Virus record (IMG/VR): IMGVR_UViG_3300046336_000201
Location: 1 to 38,675 of that record
Length of the DNA stretch: 38,675 nt
Source: a virus
Strand: one strand, 5' to 3'
Both the position numbers and the translations under genes were made by a program. This document shows positions 1-6,863 of this stretch, piece after piece (positions within the stretch are counted from its first letter, which is position 1; every line of letters starts with the position of its first letter). The notes below the pieces were generated by a model. It did no database searches, was not told the DNA's origin, and was given only the letters and a program-made list of their open reading frames with translations.

Positions 1-2
1 AT

Positions 3-266
3 ATTAAAAATGATGATGTTGCAGAAGCGACTGATTGGATAGGTTCGGCAAAAACTCACGCACCTGATCACCTCTTTAGTGACGGATCAATTTCCGAAAT
101 CGTGAAGTGGGCACTATCAGCACATTCTGGTGATTCTAAGAGAGCACTAGCCTCATTGAGTTTCTTCTTGAATCGCAATAGTAATATATCATCAAGAATT
201 GTTGCCAAAGTTGAGGCCGCCAAGGACATCATCAAGCGAGATGCTGAACTAGCTCAATTGAAGTAA
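3..266 (+). CDS. C-terminal part of an unknown protein (5' end outside window)
   Basis: An open frame runs from the window edge to a TAA at 264-266 and gives about 87 residues ending in DAELAQLK. The sequence is soluble and mostly helical, with the segment SEIVKWALSAHSGDSKRALA followed by a charged helix near the end. I do not recognise the family. It converges on the terminase gene, with only 10 bp between the two stop codons, so no separate terminator fits between them. Its codon use looks like that of the other phage genes. The start lies to the left, so length and function cannot be judged. Confidence 0.6.
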   Translation: MKNDDVAEATDWIGSAKTHAPDHLFSDGSISEIVKWALSAHSGDSKRALASLSFFLNRNSNISSRIVAKVEAAKDIIKRDAELAQLK

Positions 267-276
267 CCATCTTCAC

Positions 277-1899
277 CTAAAATACCATCGGCATATCATC
301 AAAGTCGTCCGAATCATCAACCAACTCATCACCAAGTTCACCAACCTCGTAAAGAGCTTGGAATGCATCTGCATCATATGATGCAATCTCTTGAAGAACT
401 CGACAAACCAGTAACCATGCGCTGATCGTATCATCGTGACCACCAGGCTGAGCTGCATAACTACCTTTTGTTTGGACGAAGGTCTTGATTTCTCGGATGG
501 TATCGGCAGAGTTGATTGTGAATTTTCCAGCTTCAACCATCTCTTTGAACGTTTTGCAACTTTGAAGCTTAGTGCGAGCATTGGTGTTCATACCTAATTG
601 CTTACCGCTATCATTGACCATGTCCACATTATTTGGGATTTTTTCATCCGTCTCGTACAGTATGATGATACCCTCACCGACACTATTATTCTCCACCGTG
701 AACATACATTCCCAACCTGCTTCATCCGCCTTTTTCCAAATATAACGAAGTATCTTATATACCTCAGCGGTTTGGCTAATGTTAGATCTGAACTCCATCA
801 TTTGAGTGAGAGATGGATACTCAACAACATTGATTACCGTGTAATCCCCACCAAGTCCCTTACTGGGGTCACATGTTACGATACACTGCTTGTTATAGAC
901 CTTTTCAGGCGCCGCCTGCTCCGCTCGTTGGTAATTATATAAATCCGCCGTTTGGCTTTCGTAAGGATCTCTCTTTACCACAGCAGTGCTACCATAATCC
1001 TTAGAAAAGTTTTTCCAAATTTTAATCCCATGATTCACATCTACGGGGTCTGTAGGTTTTAGGGTCTGGGCGAATAAGCTGCTAATAAGTAGTGGCTCGG
1101 ATGACAAAAATTCAACCTCAAACTCTTGCCGCCAAGTTAACACCCCATTTTTAGAGATTTCTTTGCGCTTGAATTCATCATCTCGCCCTGGTACTTGGTT
1201 CCATAGAATTTTATGGAACGCAAAACCATTGGTTCCTGATTCAGCTCCTCGCCATAGTGTTGCAAATAGATCTGAATCCCCATTTGGTGTTGAAGTTATA
1301 AACAACTTACCACCAGTAGCTAGAGTTGGTGAAATCGAAGCCCACATCATTTCTTGCATCTTGGGCGGCACGAAACCTACCTCGTCAAGATATAGAATAG
1401 AAAAGGATCCACCCCGACCAGTCGTCTCACTGGTAGCATCACTCTCGATTACACTTCCATTATCAAACTTTAAACTCAGTGCATTCCAACCATCATCCTT
1501 CACCCCAGGCTTCAACCACATGGGCATTTTTTCATACATAAACTTGATGCGTGATATCATGGCCCTGGAGTTCTTGTGCTTGTTACTAGCAATGAGGATG
1601 GTCTTGTCCTTGCGAAACACAGAGAACCAAAACAAGTAAGCGCAACTAACCTCTGATTTGCCGGCCTGCCTACTCCAGCGAACAATCACATCTTTATTGT
1701 TGTTGTACATTACAACTAACTCTTGTTGATAATCATACAACTTAAATAGTGTCTGACCCTTCACTGGATGACGGACGTATATGTAGTTTTCAATGAAGTA
1801 TAGTGGATCGTTAAAGCACTTAGTGTACTCAAGTACTTGATCTTCCGTCAGGCTCGAATCATCGCCGGCTTTTTTAATTAGTGGATTTTTTGTGGCCAA
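277..1899 (-). CDS. 17: Terminase large subunit (T4 gp17-like)
   Basis: This is the ATP-driven DNA packaging motor and headful nuclease, which docks on the portal during capsid filling. The 540 residues carry Walker A SRQAGKS at 76-82, Walker B ILYLDE at 168-173 and the coupling motif ITSTPNG at 201-207. The C-terminal RNase H-like nuclease shows D344 in TCDPSKG, E403 in ENN and HDD at 488-490. The order and length match T4 gp17. The start taken is TTG at 1899, preceded by AAGG about 8 nt upstream and a late promoter motif (CGTAAATA, minus strand) at 1930-1937. No ATG precedes it in frame before a stop. It is divergent from the homing endonuclease gene at 1972. The C-terminus is acidic (DDSDDFDDMP). 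Confidence 0.97.
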   Translation of the reverse strand: MATKNPLIKKAGDDSSLTEDQVLEYTKCFNDPLYFIENYIYVRHPVKGQTLFKLYDYQQELVVMYNNNKDVIVRWSRQAGKSEVSCAYLFWFSVFRKDKTILIASNKHKNSRAMISRIKFMYEKMPMWLKPGVKDDGWNALSLKFDNGSVIESDATSETTGRGGSFSILYLDEVGFVPPKMQEMMWASISPTLATGGKLFITSTPNGDSDLFATLWRGAESGTNGFAFHKILWNQVPGRDDEFKRKEISKNGVLTWRQEFEVEFLSSEPLLISSLFAQTLKPTDPVDVNHGIKIWKNFSKDYGSTAVVKRDPYESQTADLYNYQRAEQAAPEKVYNKQCIVTCDPSKGLGGDYTVINVVEYPSLTQMMEFRSNISQTAEVYKILRYIWKKADEAGWECMFTVENNSVGEGIIILYETDEKIPNNVDMVNDSGKQLGMNTNARTKLQSCKTFKEMVEAGKFTINSADTIREIKTFVQTKGSYAAQPGGHDDTISAWLLVCRVLQEIASYDADAFQALYEVGELGDELVDDSDDFDDMPMVF

Positions 1900-1929
1900 C
1901 AGCAGGACCTTAGGTGTACGATTGAACTA

Positions 1930-1937
1930 TTATTTAC
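1930..1937 (-). promoter_or_regulatory. Late promoter motif for the terminase gene
   Basis: CGTAAATA on the minus strand ends 31 nt before the TTG start. It matches the TAAATA core seen before many other virion genes in this window and the TATAAATA core of T4 late promoters. Confidence 0.55.
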
Positions 1938-1971
1938 GATCCACATTTTCTGTGTATTCTCACCACATTCA

Positions 1972-3399
1972 ATGGCAAAACTAACACAAGAACTATTTTT
2001 AGAGAATGCTAGGCAGATCCATGGTACGCGCTATGATTACTCGAACACCCCTAGCCAGTTCACTGACACCACGACAGTATTGACCCACCTGGCAATTATG
2101 TGCCGAACCCACGGGCAATTCAATCAAACGCCTGCAGGACACATTCATAGAAAACAGGGCTGCCCTCAGTGCGCAACAGTAACAAAGTCTAAGAAATCTC
2201 CAACTAAGTGGACACTAGACATATTCTTGGAAAAAGCACGCACAACTCACGACAGCAAGTATGAATATTCTGCAGTAGAGTGGACAGACACCAGCAATTC
2301 AAAGACACGGGTTGTGATTACTTGCCCTATCCACGGGAATTTCTCACAAACTGCTGCAAGTCACGTCAGTGGCGCTGGGTGCCCAAAGTGTTCGGTCACA
2401 GGTACACTAACAAGTGTAGATTTCATCGAAAGTGTTGCTCGAGTACATGGCGATAGGTATGACTACACACGAGCACTGCTTGAGTGGACTGCTACGACAA
2501 AGACGGATTCTAAGGTGATGATCACTTGTAGAACGCATGGAGACTTCTCTCAGAAAATCGCCAACCATATTCACCTGAACAATGGCTGTCCAAAGTGTGC
2601 CAAAACTTCTCGGATCACCCAACAAGGGTTCTTAGATAAAGCACATACTATTCATGGTGATCAATATGACTACTCAAATGTTGTGTGGACACAACAAATC
2701 AACGTCAACAGTAAGATCACAATCAATTGCAGGACGCACGGACCATTCCTTCAAAATATCCGCAACCACACTGTAGGTAAGAATGGTTGCCCGACGTGTG
2801 CAGGCAAAACTAAACTCACAAACGAGTCGTTTATATCCAGAGCTCGTGAGATTCACGGGACCAAATACGACTATTCGCGTGTGTCCATAGGTGACGATTT
2901 CTTCGTCAACAAAACTAAACTCACCATCAGCTGTGAGAAGCATGGGGAATTCAACCAAACTGCGGCGAAACACATAACCGCGAAGAATGGCTGCCCTGGT
3001 TGCAGTGCTAGTAAAGGGGAGAGAGCTGTACAGGTGTGGTTGGATACTCATAAAATTGTGCACCAACCCCAGAAAACATTCGATGGTTGTATTAATACTC
3101 TCACTGGACGCAAGTTAAAATATGACTTCTATGTTCCTGAATATAACACGTGCATTGAATTCCACGGCCAGCAACACTACGAGGCTATATTGATAGGCAA
3201 CAATGATCAGGCTAACTGGACACCACAACATCACACACGTGCTCAAGTGGTATTCGATGAGCAGCGCCGTAGGGACCAAGCGAAAGTCCAATACTGTGCA
3301 GATAATGAAATTAAATTGTTGGTAATTGCATACACCGAACTCAATCGGAGTGATGAGCTGCTCGCTAAGTTTTTCAACACTGCAAGATGTGTTGTCTGA
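1972..3399 (+). CDS. Modular zinc-repeat homing endonuclease (EDxHD/VSR-like nuclease end)
   Basis: A 475-residue protein built from five tandem modules of about 65 residues. Each has the pattern F..A...HG..YDYS, then C..HG.F.Q....H and GCP.C, giving two Cys pairs and His residues likely to bind zinc and DNA. The last 130 residues hold a small nuclease domain with YDFYVPEYN, CIEFHGQQHY and a basic helix with QRRRDQ. This resembles the Vsr-related EDxHD homing endonucleases such as I-Bth0305I. It sits between terminase and tail tube on the opposite strand from terminase, as a free-standing mobile gene. There is no clear Shine-Dalgarno or TAAATA box. Two relatives lie at 26330-27992 and 30735-31943, with six and four modules. 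DNA cutting is inferred from the family. Confidence 0.8.
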   Translation: MAKLTQELFLENARQIHGTRYDYSNTPSQFTDTTTVLTHLAIMCRTHGQFNQTPAGHIHRKQGCPQCATVTKSKKSPTKWTLDIFLEKARTTHDSKYEYSAVEWTDTSNSKTRVVITCPIHGNFSQTAASHVSGAGCPKCSVTGTLTSVDFIESVARVHGDRYDYTRALLEWTATTKTDSKVMITCRTHGDFSQKIANHIHLNNGCPKCAKTSRITQQGFLDKAHTIHGDQYDYSNVVWTQQINVNSKITINCRTHGPFLQNIRNHTVGKNGCPTCAGKTKLTNESFISRAREIHGTKYDYSRVSIGDDFFVNKTKLTISCEKHGEFNQTAAKHITAKNGCPGCSASKGERAVQVWLDTHKIVHQPQKTFDGCINTLTGRKLKYDFYVPEYNTCIEFHGQQHYEAILIGNNDQANWTPQHHTRAQVVFDEQRRRDQAKVQYCADNEIKLLVIAYTELNRSDELLAKFFNTARCVV

Positions 3400-3563
3400 T
3401 TTTAATTCGGAATAATTAAGTCTAGATGATGTGGTGTGCTTATAAGATGTATTGTCAGGAAGCGAACTGGATGAGCAATGAGCGATCAACGAAAAACGTG
3501 GCATCCAACAACACGCAGAAATAGTGGTGTATATGAGCGCGAACACATCTAAAAGTTAAAAGT

Positions 3564-3571
3564 TATAAATA
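3564..3571 (+). promoter_or_regulatory. Late promoter (TATAAATA) for tail tube gene
   Basis: An exact TATAAATA lies 23 nt before the tail tube ATG. It is followed by the strong Shine-Dalgarno AAAGGAG at 3580-3586. It agrees fully with the T4 late consensus. Confidence 0.85.
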
Positions 3572-3594
3572 AGGGAGTACAAAGGAGAAAAACA

Positions 3595-4182
3595 ATGGCG
3601 CGACTTTTAGATGTTGGTGGTGTACCCGATATTGGGACCGGTTTTCTGCAGCCTAAGCAGCAGAACAAATGGCGAGTGCAATTCTTCGGTTTTGGGGACC
3701 TCCCAACGAGCCAGAACTTGTCGATGCAGTGTAAAAAAGTTGATCGCCCTGATCTGACATTCGACAAGCACACTCTCAATCGATACAATTCTTATGCGAA
3801 CTTTTTGGGTAAGCATAAATTTGGCGATCTCCAGATCACATTCGATGATGATATTGGTTCGAGTGCTTCGCGAGTAGTACAAGCTCAGTTACAGCGCCAA
3901 CAACACTTAATCGGCGCCGAAGGTCCGTACTTGGCTGCTGGGCAAGAGGGTTCTGTGTACAAATTCGCTACCGTCCTCGATTTGCTGAACGGCAATGATG
4001 TTGTGCTGGAAACTTGGACATACGAAGGTTGTGTCATTACCCAACACAAAATTGGTGGCCTTGACTACTCCAACAGCGACGGATTAACAATTGACTTGAC
4101 CATTGCTGTTGACCACGCATTTCAGACATTTGCAGATAACATCAAGCCTGGTGTTATGCTGGGCGGTGTTGGCCCATTCTAA
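3595..4182 (+). CDS. 19: Tail tube protein (T4 gp19-like)
   Basis: A 195-residue protein forming the inner tube of a contractile tail. It starts MARLLDVGGVPDIGTGF and contains the typical tube features: NKWRVQFFGFGDLP near residue 25, LTFDKHTLNRYNSYANF near 65, and a C-terminal segment with VDHAFQTFADN. The length is close to T4 gp19 (163) with a small insertion. A perfect late promoter, an AAAGGAG ribosome site and a terminator with a TTCG loop surround it, so it is probably a single strongly expressed late unit. The sheath gene, its partner in the tail, is far away at 28251, unlike T4 where 18 and 19 are adjacent. Confidence 0.93.
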   Translation: MARLLDVGGVPDIGTGFLQPKQQNKWRVQFFGFGDLPTSQNLSMQCKKVDRPDLTFDKHTLNRYNSYANFLGKHKFGDLQITFDDDIGSSASRVVQAQLQRQQHLIGAEGPYLAAGQEGSVYKFATVLDLLNGNDVVLETWTYEGCVITQHKIGGLDYSNSDGLTIDLTIAVDHAFQTFADNIKPGVMLGGVGPF

Positions 4183-4205
4183 TCCTCACCAATGTGCCAA
4201 TGTAT

Positions 4206-4231
4206 AAAAATCTGCCTTCGGGTAGATTTTT
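4206..4231 (+). terminator. Rho-independent terminator after tail tube gene
   Basis: A 10-bp stem (AAAATCTGCC with GGTAGATTTT, one G.U pair) is capped by a TTCG tetraloop and followed by T residues. It lies 23 bp after the tail tube stop. Confidence 0.9.
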
Positions 4232-4238
4232 ATTGTCT

Positions 4239-4299
4239 ACTCAGTCTTGACTGAGTTGTGAAATGTTGTTAGAATAGTGTCCACGGCGTGACACGCCGT
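4239..4299 (+). other. Two small hairpins before a late promoter
   Basis: ACTCAGTC-TT-GACTGAGT (4239-4256) and ACGGCG-TGACA-CGCCGT (4283-4299) follow the tail tube terminator. The second overlaps the first base pairs of a CGTAAATA box at 4297-4304. They could block read-through transcription or insulate the next gene. Their function is not known. Confidence 0.5.
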
Positions 4300-4315
4300 A
4301 AATACACCATAAATA
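4297..4315 (+). promoter_or_regulatory. Two adjacent late promoter boxes
   Basis: CGTAAATA (4297-4304) and CATAAATA (4308-4315) lie before the gene at 4339. A start 6 nt after the second box would give an 18-nt leader without any Shine-Dalgarno. Confidence 0.65.
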
Positions 4316-4338
4316 ACGAACGATAAAATTCACGAACC

Positions 4339-4611
4339 ATGAAAACATCCATCCTCACGCAAATTTTAAATGAACTGGCGGCAGCAGATTCCAAGCTAAA
4401 ATTCAGCCCAAAGGTTGGGAAATCTACCCCATCATTCTGGCACGTGGCGGGCGTAGTTGATGGTGATGGTGAACGACACAGCGTGTCGGTGTACACTCAG
4501 TCAACAAAAAATCTCGATATAGGTACATCATTTGATGGTCCTGGAAAAGTCCAGGCCGCATTACAGCAGCTGATCCACAAACAAGCTCCGGCATCTGGTA
4601 ACCGCGACTAG
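4339..4611 (+). CDS. Small late protein with capsid-targeting-like N-terminus
   Basis: A 90-residue protein of unknown function. It begins MKTSILTQILNELAAADS, an amphipathic segment with L-N-E followed by L. This fits the L/I-x-E cleavage rule of the T4 prohead protease and resembles other gene starts in this window. The remainder is a small basic domain with FWHVAGVVDGDGERHS and VSVYTQSTKNLDIG, which looks like a short beta-sheet fold. Two TAAATA boxes precede it and no ribosome site is visible. My inference is an internal head protein carried in the capsid. The downstream neighbour at 4657 has the same general design. Confidence 0.7.
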   Translation: MKTSILTQILNELAAADSKLKFSPKVGKSTPSFWHVAGVVDGDGERHSVSVYTQSTKNLDIGTSFDGPGKVQAALQQLIHKQAPASGNRD

Positions 4612-4624
4612 TTTATGAATTGCT

Positions 4625-4632
4625 TATAAATA
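4625..4632 (+). promoter_or_regulatory. Late promoter (TATAAATA)
   Basis: A perfect TATAAATA stands 24 nt before the ATG at 4657. The A/C-rich leader between them has no Shine-Dalgarno. Confidence 0.8.
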
Positions 4633-4656
4633 ATCCTGAATAACATAACTCCCAAC

Positions 4657-5118
4657 ATGAATGAACAACAAATCCGCCTCGCTCAAATGGCTGGCATCGT
4701 ACTAAAAGAATCTGACTACCAAGAAGAACCAGGCACCAATAATCCATCGGATCAACCTGATATCACGTCTTCTGAAATTCCTGAGGAACAAACACCCGCT
4801 GACCGTCTGTCTTCAGCGTTGGCTGTCATACCATCTCTTGATGAGTTGGAAGACTGTGATGCAGAGATTGAAGCACTGTGCATTGCAGCCGAAGCTCTTG
4901 CATCTAAGTGTGCCCCTCAGGAAGATGCCGGCGAATCCAGTGAACTAACAGAAGGTGCATCATCGTACATGTTCTCCAAAAAATCGAAAGAACTATTTGA
5001 TATCGACAAAGATACGTACATTATGGTAAAAGCAGACTCTCAAATTCAAGCTGTGATCCAAGCTAAGGAACAGTTCAAGAAAAATGGGTACACCGGTAAA
5101 ATTCACCTGGTTAGTTAA
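4657..5118 (+). CDS. Acidic small protein with capsid-targeting-like N-terminus
   Basis: A 153-residue protein starting MNEQQIRLAQMAGIVLKES. The start resembles MNNQRLAELAGI at 24428 and 24744 and contains L-K-E followed by S, a possible prohead protease site. The middle (about 20-100) is very acidic and probably disordered. The C-terminal 50 residues (from YMFSKKSKELF, with SQIQAVIQAKEQFKKNGYTG) form a compact alpha/beta module. I do not recognise the family. The perfect late promoter and head-gene neighbours suggest a packaged or core protein. It ends just before the promoter-hairpin element of the gp4-like gene. Confidence 0.7.
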   Translation: MNEQQIRLAQMAGIVLKESDYQEEPGTNNPSDQPDITSSEIPEEQTPADRLSSALAVIPSLDELEDCDAEIEALCIAAEALASKCAPQEDAGESSELTEGASSYMFSKKSKELFDIDKDTYIMVKADSQIQAVIQAKEQFKKNGYTGKIHLVS

Positions 5119-5130
5119 TACCACCCAACA

Positions 5131-5158
5131 GCTAAATAACCCCACATCATGTGGGGTT
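5131..5158 (+). promoter_or_regulatory. Late promoter fused to a start-codon-masking hairpin
   Basis: GCTAAATA (5131-5138) runs directly into a 10-bp inverted repeat with arms at 5138-5147 and 5149-5158, around CCCCACAT and ATGTGGGG. The ATG of the gp4-like gene is the first codon of the right arm. A transcript started about 6 nt after the box would lack the left arm and so could not fold, while read-through RNA from upstream would hide the start. Confidence 0.6.
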
Positions 5159-5610
5159 TACTTTTGGCTTCAAAATATCACCAAGGTCGCTACCGACCTC
5201 TCAATCCCAGTAAATTCGAAGGCGATCTAAACAACATTATCTTCCGAAGTTCGTGGGAGTTGCGGTGTCTACAGTTCTTTGATAACAACCCTGGCATTAC
5301 CAAAGTACTATCTGAAGAAATTAAAATTCCATACTGGAATCCAGTGAAGAACAAGCCAGCGAACTATTACCCCGATTTTTATATAGAGATAACCGACTCG
5401 ACAGGGGCTCTTCAACGGAGGTTACTTGAGATTAAGCCTAAGAGTCAAGTAAATGAGCAAAAGAAAGAGAGCACGTATGCTCAACTCACCCGTGCTGTCA
5501 ATTACGCCAAGTGGCAAGCAGCACAAGCCTGGTGTGACGATAGAGGAATTCGATTTCAGATAATAACTGAGGATCAAATATTCGGCGCACCTGTGAAAAA
5601 AGCTAAATAG
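5149..5610 (+). CDS. 4: Head completion nuclease (T4 gp4-like)
   Basis: This is the T4 gp4/50/65 type of head completion protein, thought to trim or protect packaged DNA ends before tail joining. The 153 residues include FRSSWELRCLQFFD near 32-45, YYPDFYIEI near 73-81 and LLEIKPKSQ near 92-100. E37, D76, E94 and K96 fit a PD-(D/E)xK nuclease core. The later NYAKWQAAQAWC and FQIITEDQIFG also match gp4. The start may be ATG 5149, which lies inside a hairpin arm, or TTG 5164, which is just outside it and leaves a start more like T4 gp4. It overlaps the late promoter for the next gene. Confidence 0.85.
   Translation: MWGLLLASKYHQGRYRPLNPSKFEGDLNNIIFRSSWELRCLQFFDNNPGITKVLSEEIKIPYWNPVKNKPANYYPDFYIEITDSTGALQRRLLEIKPKSQVNEQKKESTYAQLTRAVNYAKWQAAQAWCDDRGIRFQIITEDQIFGAPVKKAK
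5602..5609 (+). promoter_or_regulatory. Late promoter motif (GCTAAATA)
   Basis: The box overlaps the stop codon of the gp4-like gene and lies 24 nt before the ATG at 5634, the same spacing as for neighbouring late genes. Confidence 0.6.
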
Positions 5611-5633
5611 ACTACAATCTCATACCTCACATT

Positions 5634-6251
5634 ATGTCAATCCTAAAACAAGTCCTTCAAGAAATGGTGTTCGATACCGGCGGGGCTAGTATCGAACACA
5701 GTCCTACGACTGGTGGATACTGGTCAAATCTCAAGTGGGTAATGAGCCGATCTGGGGTAGGAATGCCTGAGCTGGGATTGTTTGGTGGCCCCACCGGGAG
5801 TTCAAAAGCAGATGCTTACAGAGCAGTGTTTATTAAGTACTCAGATGGTCTAGATCCCAGCATCCAGTTCTCACGAACAGGCGTACACAATCCAGATCGT
5901 GGTTCTTCGACTGTGAGATTTGGAACAAACTCCAAAGACTTCACGACACCTGCGGAAATTAACCCGTATCTGCGGTCCATTGGATTACCAGAACTATCTA
6001 ATTCTGAATTAGAGTACATCACCAATGATGTCGAGAGATTCCATATCCCAGTGCAATATGAGCATAGCACTCGCGGGACGACAGTAGCCTTTCCAAAAGA
6101 ATTCTTTACTGCAATTAAAGCTGGGTCGGAAGATTCTCAATCGTTCGTATTCGCCGCAACCCGTGCAATGAAGAAAAAACTCGACTTCATCCCAGCGCGC
6201 CCAAGTCCCACTATCTCAACTGCTCTAGCAAAACTGTTTACTGAAATCTAA
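5634..6251 (+). CDS. Unknown late protein with MSILKQVLQE capsid-targeting-like start
   Basis: A 205-residue protein beginning MSILKQVLQEM, identical for eleven residues to the next gene at 6278. The L-Q-E/M step fits prohead protease cleavage. The body has no family I recognise. It contains GLFGGPTGSSKADAYRAVF, ELEYITNDVERFHIPVQY and a basic C-terminal part, and looks like a globular alpha/beta domain. A late promoter box overlaps the end of the previous gene and there is no Shine-Dalgarno. I infer a packaged protein whose body was joined to a standard leader. Confidence 0.7.
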   Translation: MSILKQVLQEMVFDTGGASIEHSPTTGGYWSNLKWVMSRSGVGMPELGLFGGPTGSSKADAYRAVFIKYSDGLDPSIQFSRTGVHNPDRGSSTVRFGTNSKDFTTPAEINPYLRSIGLPELSNSELEYITNDVERFHIPVQYEHSTRGTTVAFPKEFFTAIKAGSEDSQSFVFAATRAMKKKLDFIPARPSPTISTALAKLFTEI

Positions 6252-6254
6252 ATA
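6247..6254 (+). promoter_or_regulatory. Late promoter motif (TCTAAATA)
   Basis: The box overlaps the stop codon of the previous gene and is 23 nt before the ATG at 6278. The pattern of a box overlapping the preceding stop repeats at 5602. Confidence 0.6.
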
Positions 6255-6277
6255 CGCGAGTCAACTAAAATATCATT

Positions 6278-6757
6278 ATGTCAATCCTAAAACAAGTACT
6301 CCAAGAAATGTCCACTACCAGTGAATCTGCTGCATATGCTAAGCAGTTGGTGCGCGGTGAAAAATATGGTCCAGGCATCCTCAACAAATTAGATCGCTGG
6401 TTTATGGATGCGATGTTTACAAAGGACAAGGATAGATTCATTCCCGCCGCAGGCTGCCCTCAAACAGCTAAAACAAGCTGGATTTAGTGAAGATCAAATC
6501 TCGATAATCCGCGATGCGGCAATTTCAGCTAGCTATGTTGCTTTGGATAGGATGATAGCAAAATATCCAGAAAGAGTTCCGACAAAGTACGTTGAACGTG
6601 ACAACTCAACATCATTCCAGCTCGGCAACTTGTATCTCAATGTCTCAATGTATCCGAAGAGTTGCATGATGAATATTTAGAATTACTGCAAAAGCTATTT
6701 GACTCAAAGTTAGACAAACAAGCAGTGCATTTGAACATCGCGCCCCCACAAAAATAA
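6278..6757 (+). pseudogene. Frameshifted small head-type protein with MSILKQVLQE start
   Basis: Three consecutive frames can be joined into one protein of about 160 residues. The first frame starts MSILKQVLQEMSTTSES and is lost near 6450. The second carries ALKQLKQAGFSEDQISIIRD and YVALDRMIAKYPERV. The third carries EELHDEYLELLQKLFDSK and ends at 6755-6757. The second shift is explained by an 8-bp tandem duplication, TCTCAATG at 6635-6642 and 6643-6650. Taking out one copy restores LYLNVSEELHDEYL. The first shift needs one extra or two missing bases. The N-terminus is nearly identical in DNA to the gene at 5634. Real decay or sequence error are both possible. Confidence 0.7.
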
Positions 6758-6775
6758 TTATACTGCACCAGAACA

Positions 6776-6797
6776 AAAAAGCCCTCAGGGGCTTTTT
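6776..6797 (+). terminator. Rho-independent terminator
   Basis: AAAAAGCCC-TCAG-GGGCTTTTT, a 9-bp stem with a T tail, closes the small-gene cluster before the 510-residue gene. Confidence 0.9.
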
Positions 6798-6818
6798 CTT
6801 GTCTACATCCAACCTCAC

Positions 6819-6826
6819 AGTAAATA
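6819..6826 (+). promoter_or_regulatory. Late promoter motif (AGTAAATA)
   Basis: The box lies 37 nt before the ATG at 6864, after the terminator. The same variant AGTAAATA precedes the tail sheath gene. Confidence 0.6.
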
Positions 6827-6863
6827 CACAAACCCCTGCTTAATACTATTAGTCCACAATACA

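Noticed and set aside
1163-1639. Plus-strand frame of 158 codons opposite terminase
   Set aside because: It overlaps the Walker A, Walker B and coupling regions of the terminase in antisense and shows no ribosome site or recognisable motif.
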